A stretch of 64,000 nt of DNA, taken from NCBI RefSeq assembly GCF_000002235.5, contig NW_022145609.1:28481153-28545152 (forward strand). The letters run 5' to 3'. Positions 11,188 through 22,862 of this stretch are shown one piece after another; positions within the stretch are counted from its first letter, which is position 1; every line of letters starts with the position of its first letter. The DNA is from Strongylocentrotus purpuratus (lineage: Eukaryota > Echinodermata > Echinoidea > Camarodonta > Strongylocentrotidae). A model generated the notes under the pieces. It ran no database searches. It was not told the DNA's origin and saw only the letters and a list, made by a program, of their open reading frames with translations. The position numbers and the translations under genes are program-made.

Positions 11188-12163
11188 TGCTATTCAAATA
11201 AACCCCCAAGTCGGCTGGATTTCATCCCAGAAAGTTTAGCTCATGGATCAAATTATGGCATAAAGTGTTATGGCTGTACATTACGAAAGGGTCACTGTGG
11301 CAAATATTCACTTTTAGACACTGCTTCTAAGACCAACGTTTATATCACTGCCCCCAAAGTGATTTTTTTTATGGCGAAAAGATTAATGTGACCTTTATGT
11401 ACTCAAGAGCTCGATTTAAAAGTCCATTCAAATTTACAAATTGTAAATCATGATCATACCAAAGTATAGTCTGTTGACATATTGCAATTTCCAAAGCATG
11501 ATGGAACTATCTCTTCTTTTATTTACGAACGTACACTGATTTGGTCCATTTTTCTTTATTACAACTATCACACAACTTTCTACTGTAAATATACATCATT
11601 TGTCAAATGAATTCCTTTTTTTTAAAGGCAGATACACCCTGTAATACCCATTCTAGAAATAATCTTCTCAGACTACAATCTCATAGTTGCCTAAAGAACA
11701 ATGAATGTATGTCAAGTTAATAAATGTACATTATAATCCAACATACATATATAACCATGATTACAAAATAAACAAGAAAATAAATAAAACAAGATACTGT
11801 AGCTTAGAATTGGAAATGCCATCTCCTATTTATTTGTTATGTTTTTTCATCATTGACAAACTAAGAATAACACTGTAGTACGTGTGTTTCCTTAAAAATT
11901 GCAAATATCATTGATGTAAACTGTTATAGCAGAATTTAAATAGCATGACCTATCTTTCAACAAAATACATTATTTCAGAGATATATGAATTAAAGGAAAA
12001 TACTAAAATTAATCTTATACATATATATATATATATATATATATTTTTGTATAAACAAGTATATATGCTTTATATAATCTATATAGGACGGTGGCAATAT
12101 ACTATATACAGATTTCATAAGTACTGGTGTATACTGGTAGTTATAGAAAAGATAGGGGAGAAC
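11188..12163. other. No supported gene; one weak coding-like stretch
   Basis: AT-rich, with a (TA)n tract near 12021-12043. Around 11219-11391 a + strand frame reads FIPESLAHGSNYGIKCYGC and continues to ITAPKVIFFMAKRL. It has no clear homologue that I recognise and no convincing splice sites, so it is not called. Confidence 0.4.
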
Positions 12164-12812
12164 CAGTGGCGTAGACAGGTTCGTACACCTGGGGGGGATG
12201 ACTCAGGGGCGGATCTAGCTTTTTGCTAAGGGGGGGGGTGACCAAAATAATGACGATGCAGAGCATCGTCCACGAGCCGCGAGCCGATTTTTGGGGGGGT
12301 GTTTATTTGAACCCCGTAAGTGATGTTTTCCTGGCATCTATTAACACAATGGAGACCATAAAAAGCAGTGCATGATAACGTCTTTTTAAATCAAGTAACA
12401 GTTAAATACACAGTTATATCCAGAGTTATCATGTGTTTGGTTAAGTTAATTACCAGATGAGTTGAATATCTTCTCACAATATTTGCACTTGAAAGGGTTT
12501 CTCTCCAGCGTGCATTCTTTTTTCTTTCTTTTTTTTTTTCACCGTGTGAATGCGGCTAATAACAATAAACACAATTACAATAATGATGAGGATTATTATT
12601 ATCATCGTCATAATTATTATTATTATTAATATTATAATTGTTATCATTATTATTATTACTATTATTATCATCATTATGACTTATTAGGTAAGCAAATATC
12701 ATTCCCCAAAACCTGGGGGGGGGGGGGGGGGATGATTGTACATGCCATCCCCCCCACCTTGTGAGGTGGGGGGGATGCATCCCCCTCATCCCCCCCGTTG
12801 TCTACGCCCCTG
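12164..12812. mobile_element. hAT-like non-autonomous element with 8-bp TSD
   Basis: Left end CAGTGGCGTAGACA and right end TGTCTACGCCCCTG are inverted repeats with one mismatch. They are flanked by an exact 8-bp direct repeat GGGAGAAC at 12156-12163 and 12813-12820. Eight-bp duplications and CAGGGGCG-type ends are typical of hAT elements. Inside are G-runs, a second CAGGGGCGGATCTAGC terminus near 12205 (nested relative) and a TTA/ATC microsatellite at about 12580-12680. No transposase. Confidence 0.85.
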
Positions 12813-13596
12813 GGGAGAACACGTGAAGTGGGACATATACATGTATTATCATGTGACATTTTTAATATTTTGTTACTTTGTAAATATTTATTGTTGCCTC
12901 TTAATTTTTATATCGAATGTACTACAGATACTAGGCTACATTATTACATATAAGACGCCATCACAATATCTTTAGTTTTTATGCAAGTAATCATTCAAAA
13001 AGAGTTCTTCAATGGAGAGAAGTGGGCAATATGCAAATACCTAAGATCACTCTAGATGTATTTGTAAACACTGACAATTAAGACCTCTTGTACAATTTCA
13101 ATAATGTGTACATTATAACGAGTTTCCACTGTAAAAGAAGAATTACTTTTTTAGTTATATGTTCATCCCGTTCTCCCTGATATGACCCACTAATGCAAAC
13201 AATAGTTTGTCAATCGTAATTTACAAAATCATCACAGACTATATATAGTAACATACAATTGCAATTTTCAACTATGATATTATTGCACTGTATTATTGAG
13301 AACAAACTCTTTGCGTTTAACAATATTGATCATTTAGGACCGCTAAAGACAAAAAGTACCATAGCGCTTACAAAATTACAGAATGTGAAGAGAAACATAA
13401 AATTCATAGATTCATGAAATTAGGTAAATCACATTAAGATAAAGACCAGTTATGGTCTTGATTAATTAATTATAGCATTACAAATCTTTATCCTCAGTTT
13501 TCTTATGTATAACTGATTTTCTTATAAAATTAAAGATATGGCGTATATATTCAATACTGAATGAACGCCATTAAACTATTACCTACAACAACAACA
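12813..13596. other. No gene seen
   Basis: AT-rich unique-looking sequence. TTAAGATAAAGACCAGTT at about 13434 resembles a family A MITE end but is not followed by the rest of the element. Confidence 0.5.
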
Positions 13597-13973
13597 ACAA
13601 CCAGTTTTGGTCATGCAATTGCATCGTGAAAGAAACGTTGTAGAATCGATCAGAAAAGGTTGATCATCTAGCATATAAGTATTGGTGTGTACTGCAAGGT
13701 TCTGGAATCATCAACATGATAAGAAATTTGGTCCAGTCTTCGTAAAGTTACAAGCACTGTGCACAGAAAGATGTATATGGGACTACACACACATAGACTC
13801 ACACACCAATAGATAAACTAATTTACCAAATATATCAATTAGTAGGCGGTTTCTCAGCAAAATTTGTATGATCATGTAATAGTCAAATCATATTCTTTCA
13901 CATGATTGGTAAATAAGAGCTTCCATTTCATTTTTTGAGAGGGGGGCGGTCCAAAACTGGTCTTTACCTTTAA
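13597..13973 (-). mobile_element. MITE family A, copy 2
   Basis: Inverted relative to 42652-43035: CCAGTTTTGGTCATGCAATT at the left, and AAAACTGGTCTTTACCTTTA ending in TTAA at 13970-13973 on the right. The left TTAA end is replaced by a CAA repeat. Confidence 0.8.
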
Positions 13974-14736
13974 GTTATTGAGGGAAAAAGTTTGTTTTTC
14001 AGGGATCTTTTGAAAGAGGCAAGACATGTCGATTCTCTAATGGAAAGTGTGATATCCTTAAATACCATTAGATGTAAGATTGTTGCATTAGGAGTGTACA
14101 CAACAAGAAAAAAGAATAGTTTTACTAGAAATGACGTTTCCTGCTGAATAGTTCATTTTTTATTACTGACGTCACAAATAGTTGACCTTTCCCTAGGGGA
14201 AAAAATAAACTATTTGTTTTCTTCGACCCCCTTCCCCCCCCCCCCCCCCCCCCCCCAACCTGCTGAAACTGGCAAAATTCAGCAATTTACGCTGAGCTTT
14301 ATAAACTGCACTACACTACTGCAGTACAGCGCCAGCTAAATATATTTAAATCCTTCAATGTTTCATTTGAGCCGTGCAATTTTCTTTCATTTCTTTTTTT
14401 AATTTGACGTGAATGTGAGTACGGTACATGTTATTACAAAAGTGTCCAAGGAATGATACAGGTGGAAGGAGGATATAAAACAAATATATAATGAATCATT
14501 CTCAGAAAAAGCTAAAACTATTTTTCAGAAACATCAATAGTACTTCTTGATGTATCATCGATGCAAATATATTTAGCTAGATCCTCAAGCGTCATTGTAA
14601 ATTTGTGTACAGTATGAAAAAAGAATGGCCCCTTTTTAAAATGAAATATATGTATCCATGTGCATGTTAGCGGATATTGAATAGCATGATACTGAATTGA
14701 AAAGGAAAACTAGAAATTTAATTCGTCATGGGGACG
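13974..14736. other. No gene; long poly-C run
   Basis: A C-run of more than 20 nt lies at about 14235-14256 between otherwise AT-rich sequences. No coding exon or RNA gene recognised. Confidence 0.5.
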
Positions 14737-14821
14737 AATTAGGTGGTCTGTCTTCAAGTCTTATGAGAGATTATAATATTTACTATATTGAGAAAGGGAG
14801 AAGTTATATAGACATGTAAAC

Positions 14822-14935
14822 AATGATGATCATCATGATGATCATGATGATGATCTTGATAGTAATGGGGATGACGATGATGATGATCATGATGATCATG
14901 ATGATGTTGATGATTATCATCAACAGACCACGATG
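14822..14935. repeat. ATGATCATG-type microsatellite
   Basis: Imperfect repeats of GATGATCAT with self-complementary ATGATCATGAT units. The His-rich frame on the other strand is an artefact. Confidence 0.9.
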
Positions 14936-15253
14936 ACATCAGACTGAACAAAATTAGAGAAGATTTAGATAGCGTATAGTCTCAGCAACAACATACTCAA
15001 AAATCAACAAAAACCAAGCAGAAATAACAGCGATATTGCTCGCAAAAGACAAGAATGTAGAATCCAGATTTGAGAAAAAGTCATCTCCCATAAGGATTAC
15101 ACGCCAAAAGTAATGGATCTAGTGATAATAGGGTAATAATAAAGTAAATATGGTTGTTTATTACATTATTTGCAATTGTACGTGTTTTAATATTCAAAGG
15201 AGATGGTAGAGTGAAAGGTCAAAAAGAAAAAAAAGTGAAGAAAAAAAATTGTT

Positions 15254-15320
15254 GGAGACGCCCGGACTCGAACCAGGGACCTCGAGGTCGGAAGTCAAGT
15301 GCGTTACCGATATACCAAAA
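15254..15320 (-). pseudogene. tRNA-like sequence (pseudogene or SINE head)
   Basis: On the minus strand there is an A-box-like TGGTATATCGG, then a perfect B-box GGTTCGAGTCC inside a good T-stem (CCTGG/CCGGG), then CGTCTCC and an A/T-rich T-run that could terminate pol III. The 5' acceptor strand does not pair with CGTCTCC and the anticodon stem is poor, so it is not a functional tRNA. The anticodon cannot be assigned. Confidence 0.6.
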
Positions 15321-16801
15321 CATTTCCCATAGAGATTACACGTAAACGGAAAATGGAATTATCAAATCCCACTTTGTATGTGAGATATGAGCATGATCCC
15401 GGCATCTGATCGAGAAATAAAGGGCACACTTGTGATAGCTTATTGTCTCAGCTACAACACACTCAAAGCTCAGCGTAAACAAAGATAAAACGACGGAGAT
15501 ATGGCTCGCGAAAGACGAGAATGTAGAATCCAGTTTTGAGAAAAAGTCATGTCCCATAGAGAATACACGCAAAATGTGAAAAATTGACATGCCTCCTTTA
15601 ATCGCAAAAATACGCCATGATACCATTGTCAAAATGAAATATCGTGGTGACTGCTTTTGTAGAGAATATTCTCAGGTAGAACATATCAAAATTTGAAAGA
15701 AAATTGATCAATATTTAAAAAGATACAATCAATTTTCCAAAAATCTGCTGACGTCATAATATGCAAATTAAAATTTTGAGTTCGGAGGCCATTATGATGA
15801 CGTCATGAGTTAATTGAGGGTCAAATTACACATGAAATCATATCTCCAACTCATGCTTTTTCCAACCATGATATAAAAATTGGGATCAATTGATTATCTG
15901 AAGAGCTATTTTGATTCTTAAAATGTCATGTTTTTGATCAAATTTGCATTATATTTCCCATAGCAGCACGCGCGGATTTTGAACTTTGACGCGCGCTCAC
16001 GGCCTTATGAAAGGTCAAGAGTGACTGAAATTAATGTAAATTGTCATTTACGGTAAGAGGAATCTAAATCATGTAAAAAAAATTAAATTTGACTTTTTAC
16101 GCGCGCTGTGAGCGCGCGCAACGCGCGCGGGGACACTTACGGACGGAAAATTTTGAAATGCTTAAAATGACCTGAAACGTGTGCAAACAAAATTTGGGAC
16201 GAATTGGAGCATTTTAAAAATTTTAAGCGGGCGTACGTGCGCGTCGAGGTGCGCGCACGGATTTTGTTGACATTTTTAGTTGACCTTTGACCGGAAGTTG
16301 ATGTATACTAAATATGGTTTATTTTTGATTACTCGTTATTGAGATATGATAATGACCTGATTTTTACAAAATGGCGCCTGGATGACGTCACGATGACCCC
16401 ATGAACTTGAAAAAGGTTTCGGGAACTTCATATCATAGGGCCTGATGACTAGCAGAAATTTGAAGGAAATTGACCAGGTCGAGTTCGAGTAAACGTATAC
16501 ACAAAAAAAGTGTACGGAATAAATAAAAATAAATAAAGAAAGAATAAAGAATAAAGAATAAAGAATAAAGAAAGAAAATTCTAACGAAATCAATAGGTGA
16601 TCTGTCATCGACAGACCACCTAATTACCAAACCTGACAGAAAAAACATTTTTGTTCCATCTAAGATTAGAATGAGTGTGAAAGAGTGTGGAATCGATAAA
16701 TAAAAACGAATTATTAACATGATAGGAAGATATATAAATATTGCCAATCCGTGAACAAAATCACCAGCAGATAGCTAAACAAGTCAGATAAGGAAATTGT
16801 A

Positions 16802-17526
16802 CAGTGCTTCCCAGAAAAAACGAAACCGAGAATTATCGATGTTTAATCATAACTTAATCACATGTATAATTAATAAATGAAACATATTTGGAAAGCTTAG
16901 ATCCTCCTCTTTCATTTGATGCAACTCATTATGATGCATATTTCACGCATGGGTGATTATAATCAATTTGAAGAGAGAAAACCGAAAAGTCGTTTGGCGG
17001 GCGGTATCTGAATTTCAAAGAGAAAATCACATTTCTAGAAAGTTGAGTTTCTGCCCTTTCATATGACACCTCATTCAGGAAAAATAAGCGAGGAATAACA
17101 AAGTTCTGTTTGTTTAAAGTAGTGCTTGCATTTCTATAATTTGATTAAATGAATTCGTTTTCACTGGCTGCCTGCCGTATCAACAAACGTAATTAACAAT
17201 TAACAAAAGACTTAACTCCGTTTCGTTGACAATCAGCCGTAGGCGAAAGACTTCATGCATGGCTGATTGTCAACGAAACAGGAGTTAAGTCTTTTGTCAA
17301 TTCTGCTTTTTGCTACGGCAGGCAGCCAGTGAAAACAAATTTGTTTGCCAAAATTATGAAAATGTAAGGGCTACTTTAAAAAAACAGAACTTTGTCATTC
17401 CTTGCTCATTTTTCCTGATTGAGGTGTGATATGAAAGGGCAGAAACTCAACTTTCTAGAAATGTGATTTTCTCTTTGAAATTCAGATACCGCCCGCCAAA
17501 CGACTTTTTTTTTCTGGGATGCACTG
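16802..17526. mobile_element. Foldback MITE with TA target-site duplication
   Basis: Ends CAGTGCTTCCCAGAAAAAA (16802-16820) and the inverted TTTTTTCTGGGATGCACTG (to 17526) are flanked by TA on both sides. Inside, arms of about 250 bp at 16985-17246 and 17265-17512 are near-perfect inverted copies (for example GTCGTTTGGCGGGCGGTATC). The left end has about 160 bp more than the right. TA duplication fits the Tc1/mariner group. Non-coding. Confidence 0.9.
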
Positions 17527-17922
17527 TATTGTCATAAATCTATAGGCATGTGCCATAAGAGCAGTTACTTGTAGCAGGGAACAGTCAAACTGAGACTTCT
17601 AAACCCTACTTGCATCGTACTGTATTGGAAATATTGAACATCAAATTCAAATCCATGTGCATGAAAATATATGTTTTATGAAATGATGCAGAAATCAATA
17701 ATGAATAAATCAAATCAAATCAAACATTTGAAAATTCCCTCCTAGATATGAATGCAACAAAAGCTTTTGGACATTGAAATAGGTAAAAAAAAAAAAAACA
17801 GGCAGTTGATAAACCAATAGAATATCTTGTTGTGCTTCAAGTGGCATTTCATCATATTCATACAAGAATGATCTATAATGGATTGATCGGAGTGGAATAA
17901 CGAAATAAATCAGAACCCAGGT
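17527..17922. other. No gene; possible retrotransposon tail
   Basis: AATAAATCAAATCAAATCAA at about 17703-17722 resembles a LINE 3' tail. Otherwise unremarkable. Confidence 0.4.
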
Positions 17923-18400
17923 GTCAGTCTCAGTGTCACAGTACTGCTACAGCTGCCTCACAACGACCTACAGTGATTCGACCTTGGTCAATCCAGATGT
18001 CAGTCTCAGGGTCACAGTACTGCTACAGCTGCCTCACAACGACCTACAGTCATTCGACCTAGGTCAATCCAGATGTCAGTCTCGGGGTCACAGTACTGCT
18101 ACAGCTGCCTCACACTACCCACAGTCATTCGACTAAGGTCAATCCAGATGTCAGTCTCGGGGTCACAGTACTTCTACAGCTGCCTCACAACGACCCACAG
18201 TCATTTGACCTAGGTCAATCCAGATGTCAGTCTCGGGGTCACAGTACTGCTACAGCTGCCTCACAACGACCCACAGTCATTTGACCTAGATCAATCCAGA
18301 TGTCAGTCTCGGGGTCACAGTACTGCTACAGCTGCCTCACAACGACCTACAGTCATTCGACCAAGGTCAATCCAGATGTCAGTCTCAGGGTCATAGCACT
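17923..18400. repeat. 76-bp minisatellite derived from the Kelch terminal exon
   Basis: The seed GTCAGTCTC occurs at 17923, 17999, 18075, 18150, 18226, 18302 and 18378: spacing 76 bp except one of 75. On the minus strand each unit is the coding sequence for DPETDIWIDLGRMTVGRCEA plus AVAVL. The copy from 18302 upward is in the gene itself; the lower copies are downstream of the stop. Because 76 is not a multiple of three, each junction shifts the frame and creates the TGA used as stop. Confidence 0.95.
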
Positions 18401-21400
18401 CCATAGTGTCCAACGTAGGTGGGGCAGTATTTGGTCTACTTGATCCTTTGCCGCCTACCACATAAAGTTTACCATGTGCTACAGCCACTCCAGCACATGC
18501 TCTAGGCATTATCATGGACTTCACTTTCATCCACTTGTCCTAAGAGAGTAAAAATGATTGTATTATAAGACTGACAATAACCAATTAAAAGAAACGTTCC
18601 TATGAGAATAACCATGAGAGTTATAGTATGGAAGGCCATATGTACAGAATCCAAGCTAACTTTTTTTAAGTTTCACTTTTAGTCTCCCTTCAGAATAAAT
18701 AAATACTTCAGTATTTCCATTTTACTTTTACTCACTTTTGGTGCATAACATTATTTAAAAAACGAACTAAGACCCATCAATGTCTGTTCTTTTTGCTATG
18801 GTAAGGCAATTGACAGAACTCGCTTTTGGGCTTGACAACGAATAAATTGGTAAACAGTCATTATTATACTGAAACAGTCATTATTATACTGAAGAAGTAA
18901 GAACAAAGAGTTGAAGACAGAGAGAGAGAAAGGGGGGGGGGGGGAGGAGATGGTGAACAGAAGGATCTTATAGTAAGACAAAGTACTGCCTTTAGCTCTA
19001 AATTTTGTTATTTGGGAAGCATCAATTTTCGTGTTATTTACAATATGAACTGCAGGTTCTCAGTAAGTGTCAGCCTCCAGTTGTTCTAGTTCTAGCTGTA
19101 TCTCAAGGTCAACAGCAATGTTACCCCGATGGCCTCAGAGCTTTTGGAGATAGATAGATGATAGGAACTGGACTCACCTCTAATAAAGAGTACCTTTCAA
19201 CCGATGATAGGACATTCTTTGATGAGTTGTACCCTCCTACAACATAGAGGGCGTCGTCTAATACAGCCATTGCACACTGTGATCGTCTTGTACGCATGCT
19301 AGCAAGCTGAGTCCATTCTTTGATAACAGGATTGTAGCTCTCCACAAGCCTCAGTTCCGTACCAGTATCAGAAGCCCCACCAGCTAGGTATACTAGACCT
19401 ACGTACAGTATCAATAGAAAACAAAAAGGGCAGAAAATGGTACCAAGGTCATCAAGTCTGAAACAGTTGAGAAAACTGTTATTAGTTTGTTTTCTTTGGC
19501 TCTCTGCACAGTTACAGTTATGCCACACGTGCATTTTTGCACTAAACGATAGTCAGCAATTGATGAAAGGGCTGCTTTGAGAAACACTTTGCAAAATTAC
19601 AATTTCTGGGGGGTGTTTCACAAAGATCCTAAGTAGAACTTATCACTAAGTTGGCCTTAAAAATTATGGAGAGCCATTTGTAGCCTTAAAATGAAATATA
19701 TTCAAAAGCAAAAATTCAATATTTTTGACTTTTTATAAATTCCACATCAAGAACTTGAAATCTTCTTGATGATAGAAAATATGAATGATTTGAATCAACA
19801 TTTTATACCTTTCAAAATAACTTTTACAAAATATTTTAAAAGATGCTAACGGCTTTCCATAATTTTTAAGTCCAACTTAGAGCCAAGTGCAACTTAGGAT
19901 CTTTGTGAAACACCCCCCCCCCCCCCCTGGTCTTGATTAGCTCTAAGGTAACCCTTTGAATACTGGTATAGATTGATATTGCACTAGAAACAGATAGATA
20001 ATCTTGAAACCCTTGGTACATCTATCCCATTATAAATAAAGGCGGGGCAGAATGAGATTATGTTGTAGCATATATATGAATTAGAGAAGCATTCATATAT
20101 GCAAGAAGAGATGAGATTACTACATACAATAATATATTAAAAGACAGTTAAAAATATTATTATTGTCATTCTGTTTTATTTACTAATGTATAGCGCTTTG
20201 AGCATGTTTATGTAAACGCGCGATATAAATATCAATATGTATGTATCAATGTATGTATCATGTATGTATGTATGATGACTTCTATTTTATTACATGTACA
20301 TGAAAACATATAAGATCTTTATACCTTCATGAGAAACCACACCAAAGTTGCTTCTCAGGGATGCTAGCCTATCATGGACTGTCCATACATCATCGTCAGG
20401 GTCACATCTCTCGATGTCAGCTCCCATCTCTAGACCAACCCAGCCTCCAAATACATAGATCTTATTCTCTACCACGCACACTCCATGGGAGCTCCTGGGG
20501 CACAGAAGAGGAGACATCTTTGTCCAACAATTCTCCACCGCATCATATTTTTCCACATTCTGTGAGAGTAGAGACTCATGCTCACCACCTATGGCATAGA
20601 CAGTTCCACCAAGTACAGCTGCACCGAACCCGCTACGTGGCTGCTGCATAGCAGGAAAGGGATGCCATGTTTGATCAAACGAATCGTAAAGTTCCACATC
20701 ACTAAGGGTTGTTGTGTTGCCCCATCCTGACCACCCTTCACTGTTCTTTATGCAGTAGCCACCCATCACAAGCAAACGCTTCCTGGAGCTTTTACGAGGC
20801 TGGTAATACTTTGAAGGCAATAGAGACTTAGCATGTGAGACTTTGGTCGATGCCTGAGACTTTCTTCTTGGATGGTAATCCTGGAGGAGCTTTCCCGTTG
20901 CAATCCTCAAGCTAAGATCCTTACATTCCTCAACATACTTGAAGAGTTGAGCAGGCTGTATGATGGGTATCCTTACTGGCTCAAGAACCCTCACCAAATG
21001 TTTCCGTCGGTTTGGTGGATCATGTGATATCCAGTTCATGGCTGCTTCAAAGACCTCATATTCATTGTCCACTCGTAGGTCCTCACTCTGAAGGATCTCT
21101 ATCAGTGTTTCTACATCAAGGTCAAAGAACTCTTCTTCACCTTTGACCTCACTAATCTTAGAGTGTATGTAAGCTCTACTCGCTGTACTAAGCTCTGGGC
21201 AAGATAAGGCCTGCGAAAACCTAGCAGACAAAATAAAAATAAAGTAACATCAGCGTTAGTCAAGATTATACATCAGGTTAAAGGGAATTTCTACACCAAC
21301 ACATTATACATGCATTATCAAAGATAAAACTTATTAATGTCTTTCAAGTTCCACAATAAGGACTATTAATAGCTGAAGGCCACCCAAAAGTTTTAATTGA

Positions 21401-22862
21401 ACAATTTTTTTTCTTCTGGTTCACAAAGTGTTCTAATCGCTTTTAAATTCCTTTTATTGTCAATTACATATATCTACATCAGTGTCAACAAAAAATTTCC
21501 TTTATTAAGAAAAAACACTTATATTAGTATATCAAGGCAATGTTGTTACGACCCTTGATTTAAAAAAAACACAATTGTGCAGACTATTACAAGATCTCAA
21601 TTATCAAAATTAAAAATCGCGCATGACCAAAGTTCACGTACTAACACTAAAAGCGCTTTAAGAGGAGAGCAAGAGACAGCATGTACAATTAAAGTGCCTT
21701 GCACTTTCACTGAAGATGGTAGTACTATCTACACAGTGTAACAAACTTTTCTTCTCCCATCAATGATGGGCATACTATCTTTCATCACATGATTTATTTT
21801 TGACCAATCGTAGAGCAAGATTCTTAGTATGTGCAATATAATAAACATTATTGCTCACCTTAAAAAACCAAGACAATTTGAAGAATGTAACTGAAGTTTG
21901 AGAAAAGATGCAGAAATTTGTTTAATTTCATTGAGTTGAAACATATCAGCTGCAAACAGCAACCCTTGGGCATTGCTTGTAGTAACATCAAGGTGACCTG
22001 TTAAAAATAGACATAAATTTTACTTTCTTATCACATAATCAAGACCCTTCATTTTCAGATAGTAAAAATCATGCTTTCAGCAAAGAAAAATCACTCCAAT
22101 GCCTAAAACTAAACTAAAAGTCAACAAACTTACCCGGCCCATGTAACAGACAACTTACAACAAGTATGTGTTATCATTGGACACAATGTGGGTGGCTGGG
22201 GTAGACATCCATTTAAAGGTACTAAGTCCATTCAGGTTTTTACTATGACAGTGACATGACCTCACTAGAGCCCCCCTGACTCTTTCATCAAGAAAAAAGA
22301 GCATGGCATACGTAATTGTGTAGAGATTCAATTTTAAATGCCAGTTTTCAAGTTTACATGTCAGTTTTTTGTTATTGCTATTATTGCTATTATTATTATT
22401 GTTGTATTTTCTGTATTTTCTTTGTATCCTCGAATGTATTTATATATTGTTTATGTTGCTTGTATATGTATGTCACTTGCCAGTGGAGGACAAATTTTTG
22501 TATTTTTTAATCAGACAATAAATTATCTTGAATTTTGAAACTTGAACAATTAAAAAGTCTATCTGTTTACAGACTGTAGGAAGTAGTTTACCTGTGTATA
22601 TGAATTCCAGCAAGTGCTCAAAGATGTTTGGTTGCACGCCCTGTATGTTGATGACATCTTGATGAGTCTCACTCAGTCCACTTGTAAGCAAGGCGTCAAA
22701 GTACGGACTACAAGCTGATAGGACCAATCGATGGGCCTGGAATAACTGAGGACCAACCTGGAGCTGGACATCACAGAAGATGTGATCTTTACGCAGTCTA
22801 TCGAGTCCTTTGAGGATGGTGGAGGCATGGGTATCAGATCGATGCACTTGTGTTTCAGACAT
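18315..22862 (-). CDS. BTB-BACK-Kelch (KLHL-family) protein, complete
   Basis: Five coding exons on the minus strand: 22862-22592, 21997-21859, 21220-20325, 19398-19178, 18539-18315; phases agree, 583 aa. BTB about residues 11-125 (HIFCDVQLQVG, FQAHRLVLSACSPYFDALLT, EFIYTG), BACK about 137-245 (SNCLGFLRFSQ, VFEAAMNWISHD), six Kelch blades from about 286 (repeated GG plus Y..W). Family role: substrate adaptor of a CUL3 ubiquitin ligase; the substrate is not predictable here. Start ATG 22862 was chosen because BTB follows it; an upstream ATG (about 22877) in the same exon is out of frame. A likely acceptor at 22882 implies a 5' UTR exon further up. The stop lies at a minisatellite junction. The exact KLHL orthologue is not assigned. 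Confidence 0.93.
18907..18950. repeat. (GA)n plus G-run in Kelch intron 4
   Basis: AGAGAGAGAGAAAGG followed by a G-run of about 14 nt. No gene in the rest of this intron (18540-19177). Confidence 0.8.
19606..19928. mobile_element. MITE with inverted ends in Kelch intron 3
   Basis: GGGGGGTGTTTCACAAAGAT at the left is mirrored by ATCTTTGTGAAACACCCCCC at the right. The subterminal AAAAATTATGGA also pairs with TCCATAATTTTT. AT-rich centre, no coding potential. Confidence 0.8.
20160..20280 (+). repeat. SINE-like 3' tail and ATGT repeat
   Basis: TATAGCGCTTTGAGCATG then ACGCGCGATATAAATATCAA, a common SINE 3' arrangement, followed by ATGTATGTATC repeats. It lies in Kelch intron 3. Confidence 0.5.
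21221..21858. other. Kelch intron 2; nothing recognised
   Basis: AT-rich, clean intron between the exons ending at 21859 and starting at 21220. No repeat or RNA gene seen. Confidence 0.5.
22330..22545 (+). mobile_element. Retrotransposon 3' end in Kelch intron 1
   Basis: T-rich 3' UTR-like sequence ending CAGACAATAAATTATCTTGA, with an AATAAA signal. It resembles the 3' ends at 29797-29985 and 31300-31490. Confidence 0.45.

Larger units (their letters stand above)
14737..16625. mobile_element. 1.9-kb element bounded by 16-bp perfect inverted repeats
   Basis: AATTAGGTGGTCTGTC at 14737-14752 is the exact reverse complement of 16610-16625. A second, one-mismatch copy of the end lies just inside the right border (AGGTGATCTGTC from about 16594), making a short terminal hairpin. 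Inside are an ATGATCATGATGATC microsatellite (14822-14935), a 140-bp direct repeat (14974-15110 and 15432-15575) around a tRNA-like sequence, CG-rich GCGCGC clusters (15967-16260), and AAAGAATAAAG repeats. No open frame for a transposase. The target duplication is unclear because the ends start with palindromic AATT. Confidence 0.6.

Noticed and set aside
15254..15320. Functional tRNA gene
   Set aside because: The acceptor and anticodon stems do not pair; only the A- and B-boxes and T-arm are good.
20361..20651. + strand frame of 96 aa
   Set aside because: Antisense shadow of Kelch exon 3.
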